A DNA stretch of 64,000 bases from Halomonas sp. Y3 (GCF_024137965.1 NZ_CP099975.1:2852001-2916000), one strand, 5' to 3'; counted from the first letter of the stretch, positions 35,803 to 44,983 are shown. Notes: generated from the letters alone by a model not told the origin. Numbers and translations: made by a program.

Positions 35803-36708
35803 ATGCCACTGCCTCCGCCACCCAGCGTCACGCTTCCCGCCACCCCCCACGCGCCCGCCCTGGCGCTGCCCGCCATCGGCCAGGGCACCTGGTACATGGG
35901 CGAGGGACTGGCGCCGCGGGGCGACGAGGTGCGCGCCCTGCAGCACGGCCTGAGCCTGGGGCTCGCCCTGATCGATACCGCCGAGATGTACGCCGACGGT
36001 GGCGCCGAGGAGGTGGTCGGCCGCGCCCTGCTGGGCCGGCGGGACGAGGCCTTCCTGGTCTCCAAGGTCTACCCCTGGAACGCCGGGCGCGACGCGGCCA
36101 TCGCCGCCTGCGAGGCGAGCCTCGAACGCCTGGGCACCGACTATCTGGACCTCTATCTGCTGCACTGGCCCGGCGAGATCCCGCTGGAGGAGACCCTGGA
36201 GGCCTTCGAGCGGCTGCGCGAGGCGGGCAAGATCCGCCGCTTCGGCGTCTCCAACTTCGACGTGGACGAGATGGCCAACCTCCACGCCCTGCCCGGCGGC
36301 GAGGCCTGCGCGGTCAACCAGGTGCTCTACCACCTGGGCTCCCGGGGCATCGAGCACGCGCTGCTGCCCTGGCAGCGTGCCCGCGGCATTCCCACCATGG
36401 CCTACTGCCCCCTGGCTCAGGGGGGTCAGCTGCGCCGGGAGCTGCTCACCCACCCGGAACTGCTGGAGGTCGCCTCCGGCCTCGGCATCACCCCCACCCA
36501 GCTGCTGCTGGCCTGGGCGATCCGCCCCGTCGCCGACCCGCAGGGCGAGCGCCGCCGGGACGTCATCGCCATCCCCAAGGCCACCGGCCTCGAGCACGTG
36601 GAGCAGAACGCCAGGGTTCTCGAGATCGCCCTGACCGACGAGGCCCTGGAGCGCCTCGACGCCGCCTTCCCCGCCCCCGACTGCAAGACGCCGCTGGATA
36701 TTGTCTAA
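35803..36708 (+). CDS. Aldo/keto reductase
   Basis: The protein has 301 residues, a TIM-barrel NAD(P)H-dependent reductase. The catalytic tetrad is visible: Asp and Tyr in LIDTAEMYADGGAEE (about 60), Lys in FLVSKVYPWN (about 87) and His in DLYLLHWPG (about 118). The cofactor loop is in VIAIPKATGLEHVEQNA. GAGGAGCCCCC precedes the ATG at 35803. The short dipeptide-like repeats before the barrel are disordered. The physiological aldehyde or ketone is unknown. The IS4 element begins 22 bases after its stop, in the intergenic space, so the gene is intact. Confidence 0.9.
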   Translation: MPLPPPPSVTLPATPHAPALALPAIGQGTWYMGEGLAPRGDEVRALQHGLSLGLALIDTAEMYADGGAEEVVGRALLGRRDEAFLVSKVYPWNAGRDAAIAACEASLERLGTDYLDLYLLHWPGEIPLEETLEAFERLREAGKIRRFGVSNFDVDEMANLHALPGGEACAVNQVLYHLGSRGIEHALLPWQRARGIPTMAYCPLAQGGQLRRELLTHPELLEVASGLGITPTQLLLAWAIRPVADPQGERRRDVIAIPKATGLEHVEQNARVLEIALTDEALERLDAAFPAPDCKTPLDIV

Positions 36709-36718
36709 GTTTCCCTCA

Positions 36719-36729
36719 GGGTCAGACCC
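36719..36729. repeat. Left target-site duplication of the IS4 element
   Basis: GGGTCAGACCC is repeated exactly at 38231-38241, immediately outside the other IS end. An 11-bp duplication is normal for IS4-family insertion. Confidence 0.85.
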
Positions 36730-38230
36730 GAATGGTACTTACTTAAGCTTTTTCGGATGACCGTGTTGGCGAATCTGTTCACGTGCTTCGTGGCGGGGCA
36801 TTTGCAATAACCGGTGGGGTCGAGGTCGCCGCTTGATGGCTCTTGGCTCCAACCGATCCGGTCGTTGACCCACCCGAATCGTCGTCATCTGCTGCATCAC
36901 ACGCTGGTACTCTGCCTCTGTTAGAGGCGAACATGGCGCTATCTGCCTAAAAAGCTGCACACTGTGCTTGAAACTGACCTGGTGTGGCAAGCAGTCCGCC
37001 CACTTGCTGGAGACGGCCATCACCCGACGGACCAGGTTGTACGCCAGCAGATACACCCAGACTTCCTTCTCCACCATGGCGGGCGTCTTGCAGCGCAACA
37101 CCTCCATCCCCAGCGTCGTCTTGATGTCGCGGAAACTCAGCTCGATCTGCCAGCGACCCTTGTAGAGGGCTTGCAGTTGCTGTCGGGGGGCGTGCTTCGC
37201 CGAGCATAGCGTCGTGATGAGGATCGTACCGCCTACCGCCAGCTCCCGCACTGGCAGGCTTTCAGGCAAGGCATTAAAAGCCTCCTGGCTCATCCACGCG
37301 TGGCGCGCCTTGGGCTTCTGCCAGGTCGCTATATGATCCTTCTTCCCCAGTGGCGTGCCGGCCTGAAAGTCGGTCTTCCGGGCGAAATGCTGGCGCATCA
37401 CGACATCGACGCCGCGAGATGCCAGTTCCGCGATGAGGGCATAGGCGGGGAAGTAGCGGTCGGCGATGACAATGTCGCCTGGCTCAAAGGTGTCGAGCAT
37501 CCCCCGCAGCAACGCATGTTCGCCGGTTCCCTTGCCTTTGACTGGCCCCATGGCGGCGTTGAGCACCGCGCCACTGCTCAGGTCCATGATGGCTACCAGC
37601 CGGGCGACCGGGAACCCGAGGCCAGGTGTCTGGCTGGTTTGTTGAGGGAACTGCTGCTGGTTCTCTGGCGTATCCGGCATCGACACGGTCGTCCCGTCAA
37701 TCAGCTTGATGGGCCGGCCCTGCCACGTCCACCGAGAGGGAACGTCCTTGGCCAGCGAACGACCCAAGTACCGCGCCAGGTCAGCCACCACCGTCCCCGG
37801 CAAGCGCTGGCGAGCGCGGCAGTAAGCGCCGGTGCGAACACTCCCGGGACGCTCTCGGTTCAGCATGAGGCGATTGACGGCCTGCTGGCAGGAGCCATCA
37901 GCATCCAGCACCTGCGACACAAAGGTTTCCAGGGTGGCCGTCGGCGGGAAGAGTCGGTGCCGGTCAGTGGCCAGCGCCTCATCGAGCCCTGACGAGGCAC
38001 CGGCCGCATGGAGCTGAGCACGCAGCTCGGTGAGGTCCGGGCGGCGGATACGCTGTGAGACGCGGCGCTGTTGGCATTGGTGAAGCAGATCAGTAGGATA
38101 GGTCATGAAAGCAGGCGTTGGATTGGCGGTTTGTGTGTGGTTTTGCGACTTACACAATACCTCATCCCTCGCCTGTTTTCATTTATATCAAGGAGTTACG
38201 CTTCCTCTATTCCTTAAGTAAGTGCCATTC
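36730..38230. mobile_element. IS4-family insertion sequence, intact (1501 bp)
   Basis: The element has 18-bp terminal inverted repeats, at 36730-36747 and 38213-38230, that differ at one position and begin GAATGG. It carries one transposase gene and is flanked by an exact 11-bp direct repeat (GGGTCAGACCC). It inserted between the aldo/keto reductase and endonuclease V genes. The target word is itself part of a palindromic repeat (GGGTCAG...CTGACCC, 38231-38266). Confidence 0.9.
36739..38106 (-). CDS. IS4-family transposase
   Basis: The protein has 455 residues from the ATG at 38106; a TTG at 38157 with GAGG just upstream would add 17. It carries the IS4 DDE triad: first Asp in IKLIDGTTVSMPDT, second Asp in IVIADRYFPAYAL, and the catalytic Glu in the family signature Y-(2)-R-(3)-E-(6)-K, seen as YKGRWQIELSFRDIK. 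The C-terminus is basic. The frame is intact, so the element may still be active. Ribosome-binding sequence for the ATG is poor. Its base use is less GC-rich than its neighbours, as expected for a mobile gene. Confidence 0.93.
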   Translation of the reverse strand: MTYPTDLLHQCQQRRVSQRIRRPDLTELRAQLHAAGASSGLDEALATDRHRLFPPTATLETFVSQVLDADGSCQQAVNRLMLNRERPGSVRTGAYCRARQRLPGTVVADLARYLGRSLAKDVPSRWTWQGRPIKLIDGTTVSMPDTPENQQQFPQQTSQTPGLGFPVARLVAIMDLSSGAVLNAAMGPVKGKGTGEHALLRGMLDTFEPGDIVIADRYFPAYALIAELASRGVDVVMRQHFARKTDFQAGTPLGKKDHIATWQKPKARHAWMSQEAFNALPESLPVRELAVGGTILITTLCSAKHAPRQQLQALYKGRWQIELSFRDIKTTLGMEVLRCKTPAMVEKEVWVYLLAYNLVRRVMAVSSKWADCLPHQVSFKHSVQLFRQIAPCSPLTEAEYQRVMQQMTTIRVGQRPDRLEPRAIKRRPRPHRLLQMPRHEAREQIRQHGHPKKLK

Positions 38231-38241
38231 GGGTCAGACCC
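38231..38241. repeat. Right target-site duplication, inside a palindromic repeat
   Basis: This is an exact copy of 36719-36729. GGGTCAG here pairs with CTGACCC at 38260-38266 across a 22-base loop, so the element landed in a small stem-loop repeat next to the endonuclease V stop codon. Confidence 0.85.
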
Positions 38242-38946
38242 TTAAATAAAATTAGCAGCCTGACCCCGCCGGGAGGCCAGGCGGTCGGCCAGCCGGGTCG
38301 GCTCCGGCAGCTTGGTGCGCCCGAGGCAGCCCACCACCCAACGGAGCGCGGTGGCAAGCGACACCCGGTGCCCCGGCGAGACGAAGAGCGGTTTGACGCC
38401 GACCCGGGAGCGCAGCACGGCGCCGATCACCTCGTCGTCGGGGCCGTCGGTGAGCGGCGTCCAGTCGCCCCGCGCGGGCCCCGGCTCCCCGTGGCGCCCG
38501 CAGAGCCGCGACTTGGCCACCCCGATGGTCGGCAGGTCGAGCCACAGCCCCAGGTGGGAGGCCACCCCGAGCCGGCGCGGATGGGCGATGCCCTGGCCGT
38601 CCACCATGACGAGATCGGGCATCACGCCGAGCCGTTCGAAGGCCGCCAGCGCCGCCGGCACCTCGCGAAAGGAGAGCAGCCCGGGGATATAGGGCATCCG
38701 CGTGGGCTCGCGGTGCACCACCTCCTCGACCACATCGAATACTCCCGGCCCCCGCGGCGGCCAGGCCAGCACCACCACCGCCGCCCGGGTGATCGTCCCG
38801 CCCTGCTCGAAGCCGATATCCACTCCGGCGATATGGCGCACCTCGCCCAGGCGGTCCTCGCGCTCCACGCGCCCGGCCAGGCGCTTCTGCAGGGCGATGG
38901 CCTCCGCCGGAGAGAGGTTCCAGTCATGAAGGAAAACGCTGGGCAT
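38242..38946 (-). CDS. nfi: Endonuclease V
   Basis: The protein has 234 residues. It cuts DNA near deaminated bases, mainly deoxyinosine. Active-site features are the Asp in HIAGVDIGFE (about 43), the Glu/Tyr region MPYIPGLLSFRE (about 85), VDGQGIAHPRRLG (about 115) and VGVKPLFVSPGHRVSL near the C-terminus. The last residues (GQAANFI) are encoded by the palindromic repeat where the IS landed, so the normal C-terminus probably ended a few codons earlier. The protein starts at an ATG with AGGAGCCCCC upstream and is divergent from sbcD by 74 bases. Confidence 0.93.
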   Translation of the reverse strand: MPSVFLHDWNLSPAEAIALQKRLAGRVEREDRLGEVRHIAGVDIGFEQGGTITRAAVVVLAWPPRGPGVFDVVEEVVHREPTRMPYIPGLLSFREVPAALAAFERLGVMPDLVMVDGQGIAHPRRLGVASHLGLWLDLPTIGVAKSRLCGRHGEPGPARGDWTPLTDGPDDEVIGAVLRSRVGVKPLFVSPGHRVSLATALRWVVGCLGRTKLPEPTRLADRLASRRGQAANFI

Positions 38947-39020
38947 GGGGGCTCCTGAACAGCCGCTTGCGAGTGGCGTAGACTATCGCCTTCCGGATAC
39001 CGGCAGGAAGGGAGACCACC

Positions 39021-40352
39021 ATGAAGCTGATCCATACCGCCGACTGGCACCTGGGCCAGACGTTCCACGGCCAGGAGCGCCATGCCGAGCACCGCGCCTT
39101 TCTCGCCTGGCTGCTAGACACCCTGGTGGAGCGCCAGGCCGACGCCCTGCTGGTGGCCGGGGATATCTTCGACGTGGTCAACCCCTCGCTTGCCGCCCAG
39201 GAGCTGCTCTACGACTTTATCGTCGCCGCCCACGAGCGGCTGCCGCGCCTCGACATGGTGCTGATCGCCGGCAACCACGACAGCGGCAACCGCGTCGAAC
39301 TGCCGGCCCCGCTGATGCGCCGCCTGCGCACCCACGCCCTGGGCCGGGTGGGCTGGCTGGACGACGGCCGCCTGGACGCCGACCGCCTGCTGGTCCCCCT
39401 CACCGACGCCGCCGGCGAGACCCGCGCCTGGTGCCTGGCGCTGCCCTTCCTGCGCCCCGCCGAGGTGACCGGTGCGGCCCTGGTGAAGGAGGAAGCGTCG
39501 CCCGCCCCCGACGACGTCCCCGACGCTCCTGCTTCGAATACCACCGCTTCGAATGACTATGTGGCCGGCATCAGCCGGGTGCACCGCCAGCTGGTCGAGG
39601 CGGCACTCCAGCGCCGCCACCCCGGCCAGGCCCTGGTGGCCATGAGCCACGCCCACCTCCACGGCGCGGCGGTCTCCGAGGCCAGCGAGCGGCCCATCGT
39701 GATCGGCGGCGAGGAATCGATCTCCGCCGCCCTCTTCCCCGCCGAGATCGCCTACGTGGCCCTGGGCCACCTGCACCGGGCCCAGCAGGTGGGCGAGGCG
39801 CGTATCCGCTACAGCGGCAGCCCCCTGCCCCTGGACTTCAGCGAGGTGGACTACGCCCACCAGGTGGTGGAGGTGCACCTCGACGGCGAGACCCTGAGCG
39901 AGGCGCGGCCGATTCCCGTGCCGCGCCCGGTGGCCATGCGGCGTATCGGCCCCGCCCCCCTGGCGGAGGTGCTGGCCGCCCTCGAGGCCCTGGAGGATGA
40001 CCCCGCCCTCGAGCGCGAGCGCTGGCCCTGGCTGGAGGTGCGGGTCGAGCTCGAGGCCCCCATTCCCGACCTGCGCGCCCGGGTGGACGCCGCCCTGGCG
40101 GGCAAGGCGGTGCGCCTGCTGCGCCTGGAGCGCCGCCTGCCCCGGGGAGAAGACGCCACGGCGCCGGCCCGAATGGAGCTGGAGGCCCTGGGCCCCCGCA
40201 AGCTCTTCGCCCTGACCTGGGAGGAGCGCTGGAAGGCCCCCCCGGACGACGACGTGCTGGCCGACTTCGACCGCCTGCGCCAGGAGGTGCTGGACGGTGA
40301 CGCCCTGAATGACGCCCAGGACCCAAGCCGCCGCCAGGAGGCTCGCCCATGA
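39021..40352 (+). CDS. sbcD: Exonuclease subunit SbcD
   Basis: The protein has 443 residues, an Mre11-like metallophosphoesterase nuclease. The five phosphodiesterase motifs are visible: HTADWHLGQTFHG (about 5-17), AGDIFDVVNP, AGNHDSGNR, MSHAHLHG and ALGHLHRAQ. With SbcC it cuts hairpins and protein-blocked DNA ends, so it limits palindromes. GAAGGGAG lies before the ATG. Its stop overlaps the sbcC start (ATGA), so the two are made as one unit. Confidence 0.96.
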   Translation: MKLIHTADWHLGQTFHGQERHAEHRAFLAWLLDTLVERQADALLVAGDIFDVVNPSLAAQELLYDFIVAAHERLPRLDMVLIAGNHDSGNRVELPAPLMRRLRTHALGRVGWLDDGRLDADRLLVPLTDAAGETRAWCLALPFLRPAEVTGAALVKEEASPAPDDVPDAPASNTTASNDYVAGISRVHRQLVEAALQRRHPGQALVAMSHAHLHGAAVSEASERPIVIGGEESISAALFPAEIAYVALGHLHRAQQVGEARIRYSGSPLPLDFSEVDYAHQVVEVHLDGETLSEARPIPVPRPVAMRRIGPAPLAEVLAALEALEDDPALERERWPWLEVRVELEAPIPDLRARVDAALAGKAVRLLRLERRLPRGEDATAPARMELEALGPRKLFALTWEERWKAPPDDDVLADFDRLRQEVLDGDALNDAQDPSRRQEARP

Positions 40353-43300
40353 GGATCCTCGCCCTGCGTCTGGCCAACCTGGCCTCCCTGCCCGGCCCAC
40401 TGGCGCTCGACTTCACCGCGCCGCCGCTCAGCGACGCGGGCCTCTTCGCCATCACCGGCCCCACCGGCGCCGGCAAGAGCACCCTGCTCGACGCCCTCTG
40501 CCTGGCGCTCTACGGCAGCACCCCGCGGCTGCGCCTGGCGCCCAGCCGGGACAGCCAGATCGACGACACCCCGGACTCTCGCCTTACCACCAGCGATGCC
40601 CGCACCCTGCTGCGCCGCGGCACCGCCAGCGGCTATGCCGAGGTGGACTTCCTGGGCCGGGACGGCCGCCGCTATCGCGCCCGCTGGGCGGTGCGCCGCG
40701 CCCGGGAGAAGGCCAGCGGCCGCCTGCAGGCCGCGGAGCAGTCCCTGCGCGACCTCGACGCCGACCGGCTGCTGACTACCCAGAAGCGGGAGTTCGACCG
40801 CCTGCTGCCGGAGCGGTTGGGGCTCGGCTTCGAGCAGTTCACCCGGGCCGTGCTGCTGGCCCAGAGCGAGTTCGCCGCCTTCCTCAAGGCCGACGACAAC
40901 GCTCGAAGCGACCTGCTGGAGCGCCTCACCGGCACCGAGGAGTACTCGCGGATCTCGAAAGCCGCCTTCCGCCGCGCCGGCGAGGCGAAGCGCGCCGTGG
41001 AGGCCCTGGAGGCGAAGCTCGCCGACGACCTGCCCGCCGAGCCCGAGGCCCGCACCGAGCTCGAGCGCGCCGCCGAGGCTACCCGGCAAGCCCTGGCTCA
41101 CCTGCAAGCCCAGGCGCAAGCCTTCGAGGCCCAACAGCGCTGGCACGACGACGATGCTCGCCTCCACGCGGCCTACGCCGAGGGCCTGACACGGCAGCAG
41201 GCCGCCGAGGCCACCTGGCATGCCCTCGCCGATCGGCGACGCGACCTCGACTGGCGCCGCCTGATCGCTCCCCGGCGGCACGATCTGGCCCGCCAGGCAG
41301 CCCTGCCCAACGAGCTCGACGCCCTGGCAGCGACCCGGCGCGAGACCCACGAGGCGCTGGCCACCGCCGAGATCGCGCGAAAGGCCGCCGGCAGCGCTCT
41401 TGAGGAGGCCGAGCGGGACCTCACAAGCGCCAGCGAGGCACGCCGCGAGGCCGAGCCGGCCCTTCGTGAGGCCCGAGCGCACCAGCACGCCCTCACCGAG
41501 CGTAAGCGCGAGCTGGCCGAGTGCGAGAACCGGCTCACCCGCGCCCGGGCGCAGGCCGTCAAGCTGGAAGAGGAGCACCGGCGCGAGCAGGCCGCCCAGG
41601 AGGCGCGCCACGAGCAGCAGCGCCGGTGGCAGTCGGCCCTGGCCGGGCTGATGGGTGAGCACTCACACCCGGCGGCGGCCCGCCAGGCCAGCCAGCAGGC
41701 CCTCGACCGGGCCGCCGCCCGCCGGCTCGCCCTGGGGGAGCTGGCCAGCCGCTGGCAGGAGTACCAGCACGCCGTCGAGACCCACCGCCGCCAGGCCAGC
41801 CAGCAGGAAGCGGACCGGGCGAAGTGCGACCGGCTGCTCGCCGAGGGGCAGGTAGCCCGCCAGGCCCTCGACCGGGCCGAGGCGCATCTCGACAGCGTCA
41901 CCGTCCTGGTGGAGCGCAGCCGCGCCGTGCGCAGCGAGAGCGTGACCCGGCTGCGCGACGACCTGCGGGAAGGTGAGCCCTGCCCCGTCTGCGGCGGACG
42001 CGACCACCCCTGGCGCACGCAGCCGCCGGCCACCCCCGAGGCGGCTCAGCTCGCCGCTCAGGAAGCAGAGGAAACCCGTCAGCTCGAGGAGGCGAGGCAG
42101 GCCCGCGACGATGCCCAGGCCCGTCGCGATACCCTGCTGGGCGAGTACCGCGCCCTGGAGGCCGCCCTTGCCCAGGGCGAGCGGACACTGTCAGAGGCTG
42201 CAGGGCGCCTGGCGGAGGCCCGCACGGCCCTGAGGGATCACCCGCTCCACGACGAGCTCGACGCCGTGGAGACGCCGGCCCGCGATGCCTGGCTGCAAAC
42301 CCAGCACCACGACAGCGAGGCGAAGCGAAAGCAGGCTCAGCAGACCCTGGAGGCGCTGGCCCGAGCCGACGCCGAGCTCGCCCCCCTGGCGGAATCACTG
42401 CACCAGGGTGAGCTGAACCTCACTCGCCTGGAAGGGGATAAGGCCAGGGCCGATCGCGACCTGGCCGAGTCGGAGACACGATTTCCCGCCCTTCAGCAAC
42501 AGCATGACGAGAGCGAGCGGGCCCTCCGCGCCCTGCTCGGCGACCACGCCACGCCGGAGGCCTGGCAGCAGCGCCTGGACGCTGCCGAGGCCCAGGCCCG
42601 CCAGGTTCGGGATAGCGCTCTTACCCGCCGGCACGACGCCGAGCGGGAGCAGCAGGGACTCGCCCAGCGGCTCGCGCACCAGGAGGAACAGCTCACCGCC
42701 CTGCAGCAGGAGCGGGCCCGGCTCGCCCGATCCCTGGCCGAGTGGCGCGGGCATCACCCCGAGCTGGATGACGCTACCCTGGCGCGGCTGCTGGCCCAGA
42801 GCGACGACGAGGCCCGCCGGCAGGAGCGTGCGATCGAGGCGGCCGAGGCAGAGCGCCAGCGCGCCGCCGCCACCCTGGCCGAACGCCGCGAGGCCCTGCT
42901 GCGCCACCGCCGCGGCCAGGGCTTGATCGAAGGGGTGCAGGAAGAGAGCGACGAGGCGCTGCTCGCCGAGGCCCTGGGCGAGCCCCTGCGCCAGCGCCGG
43001 GAGGCTCTCGTTCAGGCCATGGAGGCCCTGGCACCAGAGCTGGCCCAGGCCCAGCGGGCCCGAGACGCCGCCGCCTTTGCGCTAGCCGACGACGACCGCC
43101 GCCGTGAGCGCCAGCGAACGGGGCAGGCCGAGCGGGAAGCGGCACGTGGCGAGTACCGCCGCTGGGGCCGGATCAGCGAGCTGATCGGCTCCGCCGACGG
43201 CAAGACGTTCCGGCGCATCGCCCAGGCCTACAACCTGGAGCAGCTGCTGGAGCACGCCAACGCACACCTGGCCGGCCTCAGCCGACGCTATCGGCTCTGC

Positions 43301-43660
43301 CGCGGCGGCAGCGAGCTGGGCCTGCTGGTGATGGACCTGGACATGGCCGACGAGAAGCGCTCGGTGCACTCGCTCTCCGGCGGCGAGACCTTCCTGGTCT
43401 CCCTGGCACTGGCCCTGGGGCTCGCCTCCATGGCCTCCGAAGAGCTCACCATCGAGTCGCTCTTTATCGACGAGGGGTTCGGCAGCCTCGACCCCCAGTC
43501 GCTGGCCCTGGCCATGGAGGCTCTGGACGGCCTTCAGGCGCTGGGCCGCCGGGTGGGGGTGATCTCCCACGTCCAGGAGATGCATGAGCGCATCCCGGTA
43601 CAGATACAGGTGGAGCCCCTGGGCAACGGCACCAGCCGGGCGAAACTGATCAGCGCCTGA
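40349..43660 (+). CDS. sbcC: Exonuclease subunit SbcC (SMC-like ATPase)
   Basis: The protein has 1103 residues. The N-terminal ATPase lobe has the Walker A GPTGAGKST (about 38) and the C-terminal lobe has the signature HSLSGGETFLVSLAL and Walker B LFIDEGFGSLDPQ. Between them two long coiled-coil arms, rich in Glu, Ala and Arg, meet at a zinc-hook CPVCGGRDHP (about 545). With SbcD it forms the Rad50/Mre11-type nuclease. The gene is very GC-rich, with Ala/Arg/Glu repeats in the arms. No other gene lies in this operon; the next begins 76 bases later. Confidence 0.96.
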   Translation: MRILALRLANLASLPGPLALDFTAPPLSDAGLFAITGPTGAGKSTLLDALCLALYGSTPRLRLAPSRDSQIDDTPDSRLTTSDARTLLRRGTASGYAEVDFLGRDGRRYRARWAVRRAREKASGRLQAAEQSLRDLDADRLLTTQKREFDRLLPERLGLGFEQFTRAVLLAQSEFAAFLKADDNARSDLLERLTGTEEYSRISKAAFRRAGEAKRAVEALEAKLADDLPAEPEARTELERAAEATRQALAHLQAQAQAFEAQQRWHDDDARLHAAYAEGLTRQQAAEATWHALADRRRDLDWRRLIAPRRHDLARQAALPNELDALAATRRETHEALATAEIARKAAGSALEEAERDLTSASEARREAEPALREARAHQHALTERKRELAECENRLTRARAQAVKLEEEHRREQAAQEARHEQQRRWQSALAGLMGEHSHPAAARQASQQALDRAAARRLALGELASRWQEYQHAVETHRRQASQQEADRAKCDRLLAEGQVARQALDRAEAHLDSVTVLVERSRAVRSESVTRLRDDLREGEPCPVCGGRDHPWRTQPPATPEAAQLAAQEAEETRQLEEARQARDDAQARRDTLLGEYRALEAALAQGERTLSEAAGRLAEARTALRDHPLHDELDAVETPARDAWLQTQHHDSEAKRKQAQQTLEALARADAELAPLAESLHQGELNLTRLEGDKARADRDLAESETRFPALQQQHDESERALRALLGDHATPEAWQQRLDAAEAQARQVRDSALTRRHDAEREQQGLAQRLAHQEEQLTALQQERARLARSLAEWRGHHPELDDATLARLLAQSDDEARRQERAIEAAEAERQRAAATLAERREALLRHRRGQGLIEGVQEESDEALLAEALGEPLRQRREALVQAMEALAPELAQAQRARDAAAFALADDDRRRERQRTGQAEREAARGEYRRWGRISELIGSADGKTFRRIAQAYNLEQLLEHANAHLAGLSRRYRLCRGGSELGLLVMDLDMADEKRSVHSLSGGETFLVSLALALGLASMASEELTIESLFIDEGFGSLDPQSLALAMEALDGLQALGRRVGVISHVQEMHERIPVQIQVEPLGNGTSRAKLISA

Positions 43661-43736
43661 CCGGTCGAACCCTTGACCGCGGAGACGGCACGGCGCAGAA
43701 TTGATAATAGTTCTTGTTTTCAGGAAGGAGTTCTTC

Positions 43737-44147
43737 ATGCATGCAGAAAAGCCCAAGGCCTACTATACGGCGGTTTTCCTGCAGGTCTCCTTCCGGGCCA
43801 TCAAGAACTCCATGGCCGGCAAGGCCAGCGACAGCATGCCCTGCTGGCTCGACACCAGGATGCTGATGATGCTCTCCCGGGAGCTGAGGGAGTGCCAGAC
43901 GCTGGCCAGCGACAGCGATGAGGCCGAGCGGGCCCTGGCCCCGGCGATCGAAGCGTGCGACGCCCTGCTCGAGCACTGCCCGGGCGGGCTGGACTCCTCC
44001 CACTGCCACCGGCATCTGGCCGTTATCCTCGACGCCCTGCAGCACGCCATCGAGGCGCTGCCTCAGCAGGCCCCGGCGCCCTCCCCCGCCAGCCGCTGGG
44101 AATATGCCCGTCAGCAGATTCGCGCCGGCTTCCAGCGCCGTCTGTGA
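43737..44147 (+). CDS. Small hypothetical protein downstream of sbcC
   Basis: The protein has 136 residues. It has no recognised domain and looks helical: a hydrophobic start (AYYTAVFLQVSFRAIKNS), then charged helices with several Cys residues (PCWLD, ECQTL, EACDALLEHC, SSHCHRHL), and a Pro-rich linker before WEYARQQIRAGFQRRL. AGGAAGGAG precedes the ATG by six bases, a strong signal that it is real. It follows sbcC on the same strand after an AT-rich gap (TTGATAATAGTTCTTGTTTT) that may be its own promoter. The function is unknown. Confidence 0.65.
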   Translation: MHAEKPKAYYTAVFLQVSFRAIKNSMAGKASDSMPCWLDTRMLMMLSRELRECQTLASDSDEAERALAPAIEACDALLEHCPGGLDSSHCHRHLAVILDALQHAIEALPQQAPAPSPASRWEYARQQIRAGFQRRL

Positions 44148-44326
44148 GAGGCTTCCCCACCTCTGGACCGTCCCTGCCCCCAGGCATTTGAGGCGACTTC
44201 CCCCGGAAAGCGATTTTGACCTGGCCGTGGCATTCACCGGCTGGATAACCGACCCTCTGGATCGGCGCTTGCGTCCGGCGCTGCTCGCACAGGAGTAAAT
44301 CGACTACCTGCACCCGGAGGGAATCC

Positions 44327-44431
44327 ATGCCTGACGGCCAGCAAAGCGCCTATCTCAGCGCACAGTGGCACTACCGCTCCATCATCGACTTCGGCCATCA
44401 GGCCCTAGCCGCGCTCAAGCAGGCCGGCTAG
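44327..44431 (+). CDS. Possible 34-residue small protein
   Basis: The open frame begins MPDGQQSAYLSAQWHYRSII and ends LAALKQAG. CCGGAGGGAATCC precedes the ATG, a good ribosome site, and the end is helix-like. It overlaps by 17 bases the 3' end of the convergent periplasmic-binding-like gene. The stretch before it, 44148-44326, shows no gene. It may be a true small protein or the remnant of a larger gene. I do not recognise it. Confidence 0.3.
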   Translation: MPDGQQSAYLSAQWHYRSIIDFGHQALAALKQAG

Positions 44432-44975
44432 ACAGCCCCAGTGGATGGCCGTCCGGCAGCGGCACTCTGCCGTACACCACCCAGACGTCCAGCGCCGGCC
44501 CCAGGTCCTCGACCAGGCGCAGTGTGTCGGGGTGGGCATCCAGGGTATATCGCGCACAGATGCCCGCTTCGAAGCGACCCTCCAGCAGCCCTTCAGCCAC
44601 CCCCACCGTGGTGGGAACATCGACCTCCTCGGCGAAGCCGGAAAGGTCAGTGTAGTAGCGGGTGGCGGGCTGGCGCGCCACCTGACGCGGCGCGGCGACC
44701 TCGCGGCGCGCCACCAGCACCAAGGGGTGGCTGCCGGCCACGAAGGTATCCACCGGAAATACCCGATGCATGTAGCGACCCACGCAGTCGGCGTGGCTGA
44801 AGTGGGCGGTGCACTGCAGCACCCGATCCACCTCGCCGGCCGCCAGCGCCGCAAAGGCGGCCGGAAAGTCGTCGTAGAGCCTGACCTCGGCATCGGCGAG
44901 GCCCCGGGCCTCGAGATAGCGGCCAAGCACCAGCACATGATTGTTTCCATCGGGGCCCAGGGTTGCGATACGCAT
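44415..44975 (-). CDS. Type-2 periplasmic-binding-fold protein in TRAP operon, no signal peptide
   Basis: The protein has 186 residues and begins MRIATLGPDGNNHVLVLGRY. The pattern (TLGP-x-GNN, then DDFPAAFAALAAGEVDRVLQC, then hinge strands DTFVAGSHPLVLVAR and GVAEGLLEGRFEAGICARY) resembles the prephenate-dehydratase and related substrate-binding folds of type 2 periplasmic-binding proteins. It has no signal peptide, so it is probably cytoplasmic. The start follows AGGAGGTCGC and lies eight bases after the TRAP permease stop, so it is the last gene of that operon. It may sense or process the imported substrate. The exact family is uncertain. Confidence 0.65.
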   Translation of the reverse strand: MRIATLGPDGNNHVLVLGRYLEARGLADAEVRLYDDFPAAFAALAAGEVDRVLQCTAHFSHADCVGRYMHRVFPVDTFVAGSHPLVLVARREVAAPRQVARQPATRYYTDLSGFAEEVDVPTTVGVAEGLLEGRFEAGICARYTLDAHPDTLRLVEDLGPALDVWVVYGRVPLPDGHPLGLSSRPA

Positions 44976-44983
44976 GCGACCTC

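Noticed and set aside
36719..38241. A larger genomic island or prophage around the IS
   Set aside because: The flanking genes (aldo/keto reductase, nfi, sbcDC) are ordinary chromosomal genes with host-like composition. No integrase, tRNA or phage gene is present.
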